From assembly GCA_963749365.1 (NCBI GenBank), contig CAVVME010000003.1, positions 868,001 through 932,000 on the forward strand: 64,000 nucleotides of DNA, written 5' to 3'. The position numbers and the translations under genes were made by a program. Positions within the stretch are counted from its first letter, which is position 1. Each line of letters starts with the position of its first letter. Of the stretch, positions 51,423-59,047 are shown piece by piece. The notes under the pieces were generated by a model. It was not told the DNA's origin. It saw only the letters and a list, made by a program, of their open reading frames with translations, and did no database searches. The stretch is from WHSW01 sp963749365. Its GTDB lineage: Bacteria > Actinomycetota > Thermoleophilia > Solirubrobacterales > 70-9.

Positions 51423-51809
51423 GAGGACTTGGGCGTCGATGGGTCCCTGAGCGTCCCCGGCGTCCTCATCGTCCACCGGAGTGGACTCCCTGGAGGGATT
51501 CGACGTAGCAGTCGGTACCAAAGTGGTACCACGAGGGTCGCAGGGTGAATCGGGGGTCCGATTCGTCTCTCAGTACGACGCACGGATTGTCGAGCGAGCA
51601 CGCCTCCACCGACGAAAGCGTGCATCGCGCAGATCTACCAGGACGGCGCGCGCCGGTCAGTGAGGCTGTAAACCGAGGCATCAGTCAAGAAATGCGGGAC
51701 CCTTACCAAGAGCCGCAGCCATCGAGCGGGCGAGTTCCTGGACAGTCGGGACCGCGATGCGGCACGATGTGGCCGGGCCGCGCGATGCTTGGCATGGCCA
51801 TGCCTCGAC
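51423..51809. other. Element left end without an intact gene
   Basis: No convincing intact gene. Reverse-strand frames carry short runs such as VVPLWYRLLRR and RPSWYHFGTDCYVES that recall the tails of tyrosine integrases, but no integrase catalytic residues are seen. The palindrome GTGGTACCAC is at 51523-51532. Confidence 0.4.
51521..51533. repeat. Copy 1 of a 13-nt palindrome-containing site
   Basis: AAGTGGTACCACG, containing the palindrome GTGGTACCAC, lies 99 bp inside the left att copy. The same 13 nt occur at 53843-53855, 83 bp inside the right att. Confidence 0.5.
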
Positions 51810-52721
51810 ATGAGCGATGAAGCAGAGGGAAACGAACGCGAGCTTCGGGAGCTGCGCCTCGAGGTCGACGAGCAACGGCGCGACAGCCGCGAGTCGGACG
51901 ATCGAGAGCGCCGTCAGGACACGCTGATCACGCGCCTTCGCGACGAGGCGGCGGTGCACGATGACGATGCGGCCGCGCTGCGGAATCGTCTCAAGGCGGC
52001 TGAGCATGAGCTCGGGGACCTGCGCGCGATTCGGGATGCGCTTACCCCGCCCGAGTTGCCGCAGCGGCCCGGCTTGGATCTCGCCGCGGCCTTCTTGCCC
52101 GCCATCGCCGAACGGGTAAGCGGCGACTTCTACCTGGTGGCGGAGGGGCCCCAAGATTCCACCGTTCTCGTCATCGGCGATGTCGTCGGCCACGGTTTGA
52201 GCGCCGCCCGACGTGCAGCGTTCGTTCGGACGGCCTTCGCCGCGACAGCCCCCTTCTCCGACGATCCCTGCCGGCTACTGAGTTGGGCGAACACCGCCCT
52301 GATCGAGCGGGCCGGCATCACCAGCGAGTTCGTCACCGCCGGCTGCGTGACTTATCTCCCGGACGAGCGGCTCCTGCGCTGGGCTTACGCCGGCCATCCC
52401 CGAGCGCTGTGGCTGGACGACGGCCGGGAGCTCGTGGCGCCCACGCATGGAACCCCGCTCGGGATTGGCTCGGACCTGGAGCTCGCCGAGGGTTCGCAAC
52501 GGTCGGTCGCCGACGCGGGAGTGATGCTCTATACCGACGGGCTAACCGAAGCAGAGGGCCCCGACAGACGGTTCGGGCTCGATGGCGTCCAGGCCGCCTT
52601 GAGCGGCCTTAACGGGCCCTCACCGGCCGAGGCGGTCGCCATCCTGCGCGCGCGAGTGGCCGAGTTCGCGTACGGCACCCTGACTGACGATCTCTGCCTA
52701 CTGGCCGCCCACATCCGCTAG
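51810..52721 (+). CDS. PP2C/SpoIIE-type serine phosphatase with N-terminal coiled coil
   Basis: A 303-residue protein. Residues ~1-80 are a charged coiled coil (ERELRELRLEVDEQRRDSRES and LKAAEHELGDLRAI), followed by a SpoIIE phosphatase domain: RVSGDFYLVAEG, VLVIGDVVGHGLSAARRAAFVR, LRWAYAGHPRALWLDD, THGTPLGIG and ADAGVMLYTDGLTEAEG, with LTDDLCLLAAHI at the end; the Asp residues binding Mn are in place. These phosphatases usually act on anti-anti-sigma factors, but no STAS or HPK-like partner gene is nearby. It lies inside the tRNA-Pro-bounded insert and its composition is slightly less GC-biased than the flanking chromosome. Confidence 0.85.
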   Translation: MSDEAEGNERELRELRLEVDEQRRDSRESDDRERRQDTLITRLRDEAAVHDDDAAALRNRLKAAEHELGDLRAIRDALTPPELPQRPGLDLAAAFLPAIAERVSGDFYLVAEGPQDSTVLVIGDVVGHGLSAARRAAFVRTAFAATAPFSDDPCRLLSWANTALIERAGITSEFVTAGCVTYLPDERLLRWAYAGHPRALWLDDGRELVAPTHGTPLGIGSDLELAEGSQRSVADAGVMLYTDGLTEAEGPDRRFGLDGVQAALSGLNGPSPAEAVAILRARVAEFAYGTLTDDLCLLAAHIR

Positions 52722-53241
52722 CGAATATTGAGGGTCAGTCGGACCCCGGCCGCGCCAACGGGTCGGGCTCGACGCGGGCGAGGATGCGGGTGCCATCGGG
52801 CCTGATCACGATGCAGCCGATGTGGCCGGGTCTGCGGGCTCGATCTGTCGGATCGAAGGATCGCCGGATCGACGTGGCGGATCGTCACCGCCGAGCCCGC
52901 CTGCGCCCCACCCTCGCGCCATGCCTTCGACTCCTCGGTTTGATCCCGAGCCGCTTGACGCAGGACGTGCACGCATGAACCGACGAATCGCTGCGCGGCG
53001 CTCTTCAACGTCTCGCTTGTTGCTGGGCTCCTCGCGCTGAGGCAAAACCGTAAGTCGGGCCGTGCCGTCCGTGTCGCGCTTCTCTTGACTCCGACCTGAG
53101 ATGAACCCATCCCCTCCGGAGGCTGTGTCACTTGGCGCTCCGACAGCGAGCGTCAGGATTGAGGAGGTCGCTGGGCGGGTACGTCCTAAGTCGCGAGCAA
53201 GGCCCGACACCCACCGCCCAAAATCTGAGAAGGAAGCCGAA
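52722..53241. other. Region with fragmentary coding signal on the minus strand
   Basis: No intact gene is resolved. On the minus strand, sensible stretches appear in different frames: NKRDVEERRAAIRRFMRAR, then VLRQAARDQTEESKAWREGG, then GHIGCIVIRPDGTRILARVEPD ending at a TGA at 52737-52735. Together they suggest a decayed or frameshifted gene of ~130 residues. Confidence 0.35.
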
Positions 53242-53286
53242 TTGACTCAGCAGAACCCAGACACCGCCAGCGCCAGGATCCGATGA
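53242..53286 (+). CDS. Possible 14-residue leader peptide
   Basis: GAAGGAAG (53229-53236) precedes a TTG that opens MTQQNPDTASARIR. Its TGA overlaps the ATG of the next gene (ATGA), so ribosomes could re-initiate there. It may simply be the route by which the downstream gene, which lacks its own strong ribosome-binding site, is translated. Confidence 0.35.
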   Translation: MTQQNPDTASARIR

Positions 53287-53663
53287 GCTTCGTGACCAGC
53301 CTTCCGCGCTCCGCCGTGGCTGCGCTGCAGGCCTCGGTTGACATCCTCGCCCGCCTGCCCGAGATCGAACGCGCAGTCGCCCGGGCCTCCGGACACGTCG
53401 AGGACGTGCTCGACGAGGTCCTCGAGCGGATTCGCCCGATCGAATCGGAGCTGCGCCAGGTTCGCGAACACACCTCAAGCCTCGAGGACGAACTGAGTGC
53501 CACCAGGAACGCGCTCGAGCCGATCGAACAGCGGCTGGAGCAACTGAACGAGGTTGCGGCTCAGCTCGAGGGCGCGCTCGAGCACGTGCTTGGACGCGTA
53601 CCCGGCTTGTCGGCGAAGGACGCTCGCAAGCGCGGGGACGAAGCCGCCGCGGCGGCTCGATAA
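53283..53663 (+). CDS. Coiled-coil protein of unknown function
   Basis: A 126-residue, almost entirely helical protein with long heptad patterns (LARLPEIERAVARASGHVEDVLDEVLERI, VREHTSSLEDELSATRNALEPIEQRLEQL, EVAAQLEGALEHVLGRVPG). No signal peptide or enzyme motif is present. The composition (amphipathic, Leu/Glu/Ala-rich) resembles phasins, gas-vesicle or apolipoprotein-like helical proteins. It lies inside the tRNA-bounded insert, downstream of the phosphatase; the only visible ribosome-binding site is that of the 14-residue ORF. Confidence 0.65.
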   Translation: MSFVTSLPRSAVAALQASVDILARLPEIERAVARASGHVEDVLDEVLERIRPIESELRQVREHTSSLEDELSATRNALEPIEQRLEQLNEVAAQLEGALEHVLGRVPGLSAKDARKRGDEAAAAAR

Positions 53664-53842
53664 GGCGCAACTAGACTGGGCTCGGGACTCTGCTCAACGC
53701 CAGCCGTCGCTCGGCCAGCACCGGTAACCGCCTGCAGATCACCCCCGGCAGGGGGCACGTGGCGGACATGTTTCGCCTCACGGCTCTCGACGTGTGCTGC
53801 CGGGTTCTTTCTTGATGTCAGCCTGATCCATCATTCGAGTGC

Positions 53843-53855
53843 AAGTGGTACCACG
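53843..53855. repeat. Copy 2 of the 13-nt palindrome-containing site
   Basis: AAGTGGTACCACG, identical to 51521-51533, 83 bp inside the right att copy. Placement near both ends suggests a recombinase or excision-factor binding site (inference). Confidence 0.5.
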
Positions 53856-53906
53856 GCCGGGACCACGGCTGACCTCCGTGCCCGCTCCCTGGGCGCTGCG
53901 ATGCCG

Positions 53907-53927
53907 AAAACCCGCTTCCGAAGCGGG
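53907..53927 (-). terminator. Rho-independent terminator of tRNA-Pro
   Basis: On the minus strand a 7-bp stem CCCGCTT/AAGCGGG with a CGG loop is followed by TTTT (AAAA at 53907-53910), 11 bp after the tRNA 3' end. It lies on the insert side of the att site, so the insert supplies the terminator. Confidence 0.7.
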
Positions 53928-53937
53928 GTCCGAGTAG

Positions 53938-54011
53938 TCGGGGCGACTGGATTTGAACCAGCGACCTTTCGGCCCCCAGCCGAATGCGCTACCAGACTGC
54001 GCCACGCCCCG
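53938..54011 (-). tRNA. tRNA-Pro (anticodon GGG)
   Basis: A 74-nt tRNA. The acceptor stem CGGGGCG pairs with CGCCCCG, the D-arm has AGTCTGGTA, the anticodon loop CTGGGGG gives GGG, and the T-loop is TTCAAAT. CCA is not encoded. The last 46 nt are duplicated at 51377-51422, so this gene is the integration target. Confidence 0.95.
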
Positions 54012-54044
54012 TGGGGGCCTGATTCTACGCTCGGGACGTGCGAA

Positions 54045-54117
54045 AGCGGGCGACGGGGCTCGAACCCGCTTCCTTCAGCTTGGAAGGCTGACGTGCAACC
54101 AGTTACACCTCGCCCGC
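54045..54117 (-). tRNA. tRNA-Gly (anticodon TCC)
   Basis: A 73-nt tRNA. Acceptor GCGGGCG pairs with CGCCCGC; the anticodon stem TCAGC/GCTGA encloses CTTCCAA, anticodon TCC; T-loop TTCGAGC. CCA is not encoded. Confidence 0.95.
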
Positions 54118-54236
54118 GGGCGCTTGATCATAGGACCCCGGCGAGGCCGTGAAGCACGAGCACGATCGCGAGCAGCTCGGCGATCGCGCAACCCTAGACG
54201 GGTGATCCCAGGCCGGCGGCAGCGGATCCGGCCGGC

Positions 54237-54821
54237 TCAGTCGACCGCGACGCCGAAGTCGATCGTGTAGATGCCGCCCGGGTGGTCCGCCCGGCTCGGG
54301 CTGCCGGTCGCGAAGCCGACCCCGAGCTCACGAAACGACCCGCTGAGGATGTTCGCCCGGTGCGGCGGGCTGCCCATCCAGGCATCGACGACCGCAGCCG
54401 GGGTCCCCCGGCGCTCCATCCCCCAGGCGATGTTCTCGCCGTAGGCCCAACGCCGCAGCTTGCCGCCCAGGTACCCGGTGCTCTTCAAGCGCCCGCCGAG
54501 ATCGGCCTCGCCACTGCACTGGTGCGAGAAGCAGCCGCTGCCGACCATGCGGTCGTTGTGGCGCTGCGCCGCCCGCTGCAGGTTTCGATCGCGCTCCAGG
54601 GGTCGCAGGCCGGCGTGGCTGCGCTTGCGGTTGACGAGGCAGAGGACCGCCGCGCGCGCCTCACCGTTGCTGAGCTGTCCGGGATGGGCGTCGCCCCATT
54701 GCCTGCAGGCGCCGGTCCCTCCGGCCGTGGCGGACGCGGGCATGCCGGCGACGCCGATCATCGCCGCCGCCAGCGCGGCGAGCGCGAGCAGCGCAACCGT
54801 ATGCAATCCCCGAATCGCCAT
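54237..54821 (-). CDS. Secreted CAP-domain (SCP/PR-1-like) protein
   Basis: A 194-residue exported protein. After a signal peptide (LLALAALAAAMIGVAGMPASA) comes a CAP domain: LVNRKRSHAGLRPLERDRNLQRAAQRHNDRM, GENIAWGM, VVDAWMGSPPHRANILS and ELGVGFATG, with the conserved His residues of the family. Four cysteines (GACRQW, VLCLVN, SGCFSHQC) fit two disulphides. CAP proteins are common secreted factors; the role here is unknown. A second CAP gene follows upstream on the same strand. Confidence 0.85.
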   Translation of the reverse strand: MAIRGLHTVALLALAALAAAMIGVAGMPASATAGGTGACRQWGDAHPGQLSNGEARAAVLCLVNRKRSHAGLRPLERDRNLQRAAQRHNDRMVGSGCFSHQCSGEADLGGRLKSTGYLGGKLRRWAYGENIAWGMERRGTPAAVVDAWMGSPPHRANILSGSFRELGVGFATGSPSRADHPGGIYTIDFGVAVD

Positions 54822-54915
54822 CGGTTGATCGGTCGGCGCGCCGGCGCCGGCGCTTGAGCGCGACAGGCGAAGCCTGGACGTCGCGGCCCTGGGGATGTGG
54901 ACGAGCCGAGGGGCG

Positions 54916-55515
54916 CTATGCGGTCGGCGTGCGCCAGCCGAGGACGACCGCGAAGGTGGCGTAGCCGCCCGGGCAGCGTCCCTTGACCCGGTCGCCGACC
55001 ACTCCGACGCCGAGCTCGGTGAACTTGTGTCCGAGGATGTTGACGCGATGGAAGTCGGTCTCGATCCAGCTCTTCACCATCGCCTCGGCGTCCGGGGCGC
55101 AGCCCGTGCTCTCGGCGTAGCCCCACCGCTTCGCCCCGGCCAGATAACCGGCCTTGCGCACCCGCTCGTCGAGCCCGGCCTCGCCAGGACAGCGGTGAGC
55201 GAGGCACTCGGTCGCCGCCATCGCCTTGCTGTGGCGCTGCGCCGCCTTCTGCAGCCTCGGGTCGCGCGCCAACTCCCCGAGCTCGCGCAGCGCTCGCTGC
55301 TCGTTGAACAGACAGCGCACGGAACGCCGCAGCTGCCGGCGGGACACCTCGGATGCGGCCTCGCCCGCCGCCGAGCAGACGGGGCCGCGGAGTGCGGTCG
55401 CCCCGGCGTCCTCGCGCGGGGTCACAGACAGCGCTGCGAGCAGCGCACCGAGGACCGCGGCGAGCGCAATCGCCACGGCCGCTGGTTGGCGTTCGGCCTG
55501 TGTGTCGTGGTCCAT
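54916..55515 (-). CDS. Second secreted CAP-domain protein
   Basis: A 199-residue paralogue of the gene at 54237-54821, with an N-terminal membrane/signal segment (AAVAIALAAVLGALLAALS) and the CAP motifs FNEQRALRELGELARDPRLQKAAQRHSKAM, YAESTG, MVKSWIETDFHRVNILG and ELGVGVVGD. In the family signature the first Gly-Glu-Asn is changed to YAEST, so this copy is more diverged. Cys pairs resemble the sister protein. The two lie in tandem, 94 bp apart, between tRNA genes, indicating a local duplication. Confidence 0.8.
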   Translation of the reverse strand: MDHDTQAERQPAAVAIALAAVLGALLAALSVTPREDAGATALRGPVCSAAGEAASEVSRRQLRRSVRCLFNEQRALRELGELARDPRLQKAAQRHSKAMAATECLAHRCPGEAGLDERVRKAGYLAGAKRWGYAESTGCAPDAEAMVKSWIETDFHRVNILGHKFTELGVGVVGDRVKGRCPGGYATFAVVLGWRTPTA

Positions 55516-55603
55516 GTCCCCGGCAAGAAGCTAGCGCGCCCCTGCCGGCGCGCTAGACCCAGATAACCCACGCCCGGCCGTCGAGTTGCGCGGCCGGCGC
55601 CGA

Positions 55604-55677
55604 CGGGGCAGCCAGGACTCGAACCTGGGACCTCCGGTTTTGGAGACCGGCGCTACCACCAGCTGAGCTACTGCCCC
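55604..55677 (-). tRNA. tRNA-Trp (anticodon CCA)
   Basis: A 74-nt tRNA. Acceptor GGGGCAG pairs with CTGCCCC; the anticodon stem CCGGT/ACCGG encloses CTCCAAA, anticodon CCA; T-loop TTCGAGT. The 3' CCA is not encoded. Confidence 0.95.
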
Positions 55678-55733
55678 CGGGCGGTTGCAGTCTAGATGGG
55701 TGATCCCACGGCACCTACAATCGCGTTCGGCCT

Positions 55734-55818
55734 GCGGGCGTGCTGGAAATGGGTAGACAGGCCGGGTTTAGGTCCCGGTGCTCGCAAGAGCGTGTGGGTT
55801 CGAGTCCCTCCGCCCGCA
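55734..55818 (+). tRNA. tRNA-Leu (anticodon TAG)
   Basis: An 85-nt class II tRNA with a long variable arm (GCTCGCAAGAGC). Acceptor GCGGGCG pairs with CGCCCGC; the anticodon loop TTTAGGT gives TAG; T-loop TTCGAGT. CCA is not encoded. Confidence 0.95.
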
Positions 55819-55859
55819 TCGCGGCTCGCCAGGCGCCGGCCCGCGGCCGCGGGAGCGCA

Positions 55860-55865
55860 TATGCT
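55860..55865 (+). promoter_or_regulatory. -10 box of the following membrane protein gene
   Basis: TATGCT lies 7 nt before the ATG at 55873 with no ribosome-binding site between; it overlaps an earlier ATG at 55861, which is therefore unlikely to be the start. Confidence 0.45.
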
Positions 55866-55872
55866 TGCGCTG

Positions 55873-56400
55873 ATGCAGGTGACGGAAGTCCGCTCGGGCT
55901 ACGAGCTCTGGCATCCCAACCGCGAGAAGGCGTCGTCGAAGACGATGAAGGCGGTGATCGTCCTCGTCCTCCTGGTCAGCGCCGCGCTGGTGATCATCAT
56001 CACCCTCGGCGGCTGGGAGCGGCTGCTGGGCGCGAGCGTCGCCGTGATGTCGCTGCTCTGGGCCGGCCTTTACATCCTCTTCGCCTTCCTGGTCGCGCGC
56101 TGGAACCGGGGCCTGCTGCCCGTCTCCGCGGCGTTGGCGATCATCCTCGCGATCTTCGCCGCGATCTCGGCGCCAGAGTGGTTCGCGCGGGACAAGGACG
56201 GGCTCGACTCGCCGGCGCTTCCGGAGGAGCTGCTCGGGCTGTTGACCCTGGTCCTGGTCCCGGTTCAGCTGCTGCTGATCGTCGTCGCGATGATCGGCTT
56301 CTACCAGGAGTGGCAGGTCGAGGAGGAGCGCCCGGTGGGCGGCCGCCCGCTGCACGGCGAGGGCGAGGGCTCCCCCGGCCCGGCCGCGGCCCCCGCCTGA
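55873..56400 (+). CDS. Four-segment membrane protein, function unknown
   Basis: A 175-residue integral membrane protein. After a soluble start (MQVTEVRSGYELWHPNREKASSKT) come hydrophobic segments AVIVLVLLVSAALVIIITLGG, LLGASVAVMSLLWAGLYILFAFLVA, VSAALAIILAIFAAI and LLTLVLVPVQLLLIVVAMIGFY, then a charged cytoplasmic tail rich in Glu, Gly and Pro. I do not recognise the family. The ATG at 55873 is preferred because the earlier ATG at 55861 lies inside a TATGCT promoter box. It directly follows the tRNA-Leu gene. Confidence 0.65.
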   Translation: MQVTEVRSGYELWHPNREKASSKTMKAVIVLVLLVSAALVIIITLGGWERLLGASVAVMSLLWAGLYILFAFLVARWNRGLLPVSAALAIILAIFAAISAPEWFARDKDGLDSPALPEELLGLLTLVLVPVQLLLIVVAMIGFYQEWQVEEERPVGGRPLHGEGEGSPGPAAAPA

Positions 56401-56404
56401 GCCT

Positions 56405-57094
56405 TCAGAAGAGTGCCCGCTGCTGCTCGCGCGGCGCGATCAGCGCCGGCCTATCCTCGCGCACGTCGTTGACGAGGTCCGGGACCTCGCGCGCGACCAG
56501 CGTCCCCTCGGCGGCGGGCACGAGCAGGTTGAGCAGGTCGTCCGGGTCGCCGTCGGGATCGAGCCAGTCCGCCTCGGCGTCCGCAGCGAGGACGACCGGC
56601 ATCCGATCGTGGATCGGGCGCATGAGCTCGTTCGGAGGACAAGTGACGATCGTGCAGCTGTGCAGGGGTTCGCCGTCGGCGCGCTCGAGCGAGGTCCAGA
56701 GTCCGGCGAAGGCGAACAGGCCCGCGTCGAGGCGGCTGAACCAGACCGGACGCTTGCCGCGCTCGTCGTTGAGCCACTCATAGAAGCCGTCGGCCGGGAT
56801 CAGGCAGCGACGGCGGCGGAAGGCCTCGGCAAACGCGGGCTGGCGGAGCAGCGTCTCGGCCCTGGCGTTGATCAGCGGCCGGGCGCCCTTGCGCTCGGCC
56901 CAGCGGCCCGGGAGCAGCCCCCAGCGCAGCCGGCCCAACTCCCGGCGGTCGTCGAGCCTGCGCACGGCGAGCACCGGATCGGTCGGCGCGATGTTGAACC
57001 TCGGCGGGTCGTCGGCATCGACCGACTCGAGGATGTCGAAACGCGCCCGCAGCCGAGCGGGGTCGGGGTTGGTGAGCGTGTAGCGGCCGCACAT
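56405..57094 (-). CDS. SRAP (SOS-response-associated peptidase/HMCES-like) protein
   Basis: A 229-residue protein of the YedK/HMCES family, which forms a covalent DNA-protein crosslink at abasic sites in single-stranded DNA. The catalytic Cys2 is present (MCGRYTLTN), as are the conserved RFNIAPT, WGLLPGRW, INARAET, RCLIPADGFYEW (Glu) and the His in MRPIHDRMPVVL, so the full active site is there. The start gives Met-Cys, which the family requires after removal of Met. A TACTTT box lies 8 nt upstream (57108-57103), so the mRNA is probably leaderless. Convergent with the membrane protein gene. Confidence 0.93.
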   Translation of the reverse strand: MCGRYTLTNPDPARLRARFDILESVDADDPPRFNIAPTDPVLAVRRLDDRRELGRLRWGLLPGRWAERKGARPLINARAETLLRQPAFAEAFRRRRCLIPADGFYEWLNDERGKRPVWFSRLDAGLFAFAGLWTSLERADGEPLHSCTIVTCPPNELMRPIHDRMPVVLAADAEADWLDPDGDPDDLLNLLVPAAEGTLVAREVPDLVNDVREDRPALIAPREQQRALF

Positions 57095-57102
57095 CGACGT
57101 CG

Positions 57103-57108
57103 AAAGTA
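57103..57108 (-). promoter_or_regulatory. -10 box of the SRAP gene
   Basis: TACTTT on the minus strand ends 8 nt before the ATG at 57094; no Shine-Dalgarno sequence is present. Confidence 0.45.
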
Positions 57109-57239
57109 GCCAATCGGGACCGCAGTCCGCCTTCATCGAACAGACGTCCAGGGTCCGATCGAGCCGACCTCGAGTGGGTAGCCGGGGTGCGAACCGATCC
57201 AACCTGGGCCCCGGCCCACCAAAGTGAAGGAGCCCGCTC

Positions 57240-58802
57240 GTGAACAGACGCCTTGCGACCGTCCTCGGAGTCCTCGTCCTGGTGGCTTCACTCGCCGGGG
57301 TCGCCGCGGTCGCGCCCGCGGCACCGGACGAGACCGACCACACCGACCGCTCGCTGGAGCTGCGCGAGGCACTCACCTTCGGCGGAATCAAGGAGCACCT
57401 CGAGCGCCTTCAGGCCTTTGCCGATATCAGCGACGGCAACCGCGCCTCGGGCTTTGACGGGTTCGACCTCTCGGCCGACTACGTCGCCCGCAAGCTCGAG
57501 CGCTACGGCTGGCGAGTGCGCCGACAGCCGTTCGCCTTCGACGTCTTCATCCAGAGGGCGCCATCGGTGTTCGAGCAGACGGCTCCCGAGGCGGCGACCT
57601 ACGTCGAGAACGAGGAGTACTCGACGATGGAGTACTCGGGCAGCGGCGAGGTGACGGCGGAGCTGGTCGCGGTCGACCTGAAGCTGCCACCGACCCCTGA
57701 GCCGAGCTCGACCAGCGGCTGCGAGCCGTCCGACTTCACCGGGCTCGACGTCACAGGGAAGGTCGCGCTGATGCAGCGCGGGAGCTGCGACTTCGCCGTC
57801 AAGGTCCAGAACGCTGCCGACGCCGGTGCGTCCGCGGCGGTGATCTTCAACGAGGGCCAGGAGGGGCGCACGGACGTGATCTTCGGCACCCTCGGCGAGC
57901 TCGCCGAGATCCCGGCCGTCGACACCGACTTCGCGCTCGGCGAGGACCTCGCCAACGAAGTCCTCAACGGACCCACGGGCACCACCGTGCACATCGCGAC
58001 GCTGACCAGGTCGGAGACTCGCTCGACCGAGAACGTGATCGCCTCGACCCGAACCGGCAACCCCGATGACGTCGTGATCGCCGGCGCGCATCTCGACAGC
58101 GTGGTCGAGGGGCCGGGCATCAACGACAACGGTTCGGGCTCGGCGACGCTGGTCGAGCTCGCGCACCAGATCTCCGAGCTCGGGATCAAGCCCGAGAACA
58201 AGCTGCGCTTCACCTGGTGGGGCGCCGAGGAGAGCAATCTGGACGGCTCGACCTACTTCGTCGAGCAGCTCTCGCAGGCCCGGTTCGAGCGGATTGCGCT
58301 GTACCTCAACCTCGACATGATCGGATCGCCCAACTTCGGCCGCTTCATCTACGACGGAAACGGGTCGAAGTTCGAGGTCGAGGGACCGCCGGGCTCGGCC
58401 GCGATCGAGCGCACCTTCGAGAGGTATTTCGACAGCCAGGATCTGGCGAGCGGCCAGACCGCGTTCGATGGCCGCTCGGACTATGGCCCGTTCATCGATG
58501 TCGGGATCCCCTCCGGCGGGCTGTTCACCGGCGCCGAGGAGATCAAGACGGAGGCCGAGCAGGACGCCTACGGCGGTACCGAGGGCGAGGCCTTCGATCC
58601 CTGCTACCACCAGGCGTGCGACGACATCGACAACATCAGTCGTCGCGGCCTGCGGCAGATGTCAGACGCCACGGCGCACGCCGTCAATCACTACGCGTTC
58701 GACCTCAAGTTCATCCCCCGCCCCGAGCGCGGGGCGGCGCGGGTGACGAGGGACAGCGCCGGGACGTCCGGCGAGTACCTGGGTGACCTGCTGCGCAAGT
58801 AG
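57240..58802 (+). CDS. Secreted M28 aminopeptidase with PA domain
   Basis: A 520-residue exported zinc peptidase. A signal peptide (LGVLVLVASLAGVAAVAPAA) precedes the M28 domain, interrupted near residues 140-245 by a PA (protease-associated) insert (GKVALMQRGSCDFAVKVQNAADAGASAAVIFN). The Zn-binding and catalytic residues are visible: AGAHLDSVVEGPGINDNGSGSA (His, Asp), WWGAEESNLDGS (Glu pair), LNLDMIGS (Asp) and YHQACDDIDN (His). It resembles aminopeptidase Y/S. AAGGAG lies before the GTG at 57240. Divergent from the SRAP gene; a strong hairpin follows the stop. Confidence 0.9.
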   Translation: MNRRLATVLGVLVLVASLAGVAAVAPAAPDETDHTDRSLELREALTFGGIKEHLERLQAFADISDGNRASGFDGFDLSADYVARKLERYGWRVRRQPFAFDVFIQRAPSVFEQTAPEAATYVENEEYSTMEYSGSGEVTAELVAVDLKLPPTPEPSSTSGCEPSDFTGLDVTGKVALMQRGSCDFAVKVQNAADAGASAAVIFNEGQEGRTDVIFGTLGELAEIPAVDTDFALGEDLANEVLNGPTGTTVHIATLTRSETRSTENVIASTRTGNPDDVVIAGAHLDSVVEGPGINDNGSGSATLVELAHQISELGIKPENKLRFTWWGAEESNLDGSTYFVEQLSQARFERIALYLNLDMIGSPNFGRFIYDGNGSKFEVEGPPGSAAIERTFERYFDSQDLASGQTAFDGRSDYGPFIDVGIPSGGLFTGAEEIKTEAEQDAYGGTEGEAFDPCYHQACDDIDNISRRGLRQMSDATAHAVNHYAFDLKFIPRPERGAARVTRDSAGTSGEYLGDLLRK

Positions 58803-58825
58803 CGGGCGCAGCATGTCCAGCAAGG

Positions 58826-58849
58826 GCCGCCCCGCGCGAGCGGGGCGGC
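58826..58849 (+). terminator. Hairpin terminator after the M28 peptidase gene
   Basis: GCCGCCCCGC (58826-58835) pairs perfectly with GCGGGGCGGC (58840-58849) around a GCGA loop, followed by TTCTG. It lies 24 bp after the stop and upstream of a tRNA-Leu gene. Confidence 0.65.
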
Positions 58850-58904
58850 TTCTGCAGGCCGGCTGCCGTAGAGCGGCCGGCCAATCGTCAGAATGGACGG
58901 ACCC

Positions 58905-58987
58905 GCGGCGGTGGAGGAACGGCAGACTCGCGGCTCTCAAAAAGCCGTGCCCGAAAGGGCGTGTGGGTTCGAATCCCACCCGCCGCA
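58905..58987 (+). tRNA. tRNA-Leu (anticodon CAA)
   Basis: An 83-nt class II tRNA. Acceptor GCGGCGG pairs with CCGCCGC; the anticodon stem CGGCT/AGCCG encloses CTCAAAA, anticodon CAA; variable arm TGCCCGAAAGGGC; T-loop TTCGAAT. CCA is not encoded. Confidence 0.95.
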
Positions 58988-59033
58988 TCACGGTCCCCGG
59001 GTGCTCGTTCGCCCGAGGCATCCCGCCCCAGTA

Positions 59034-59039
59034 GATAAT
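59034..59039 (+). promoter_or_regulatory. -10 box of the membrane M28-like gene
   Basis: GATAAT (within TAGATAAT) ends 8 nt before the GTG at 59048; no ribosome-binding site is between them. Confidence 0.45.
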
Positions 59040-59047
59040 CCCGTCCC

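Noticed and set aside
51423..51681. Integrase gene at the left end of the insert
   Set aside because: Only short integrase-tail-like fragments (VVPLWYRLLRR, WYHFGTD) are seen; no catalytic R-H-R-Y residues.
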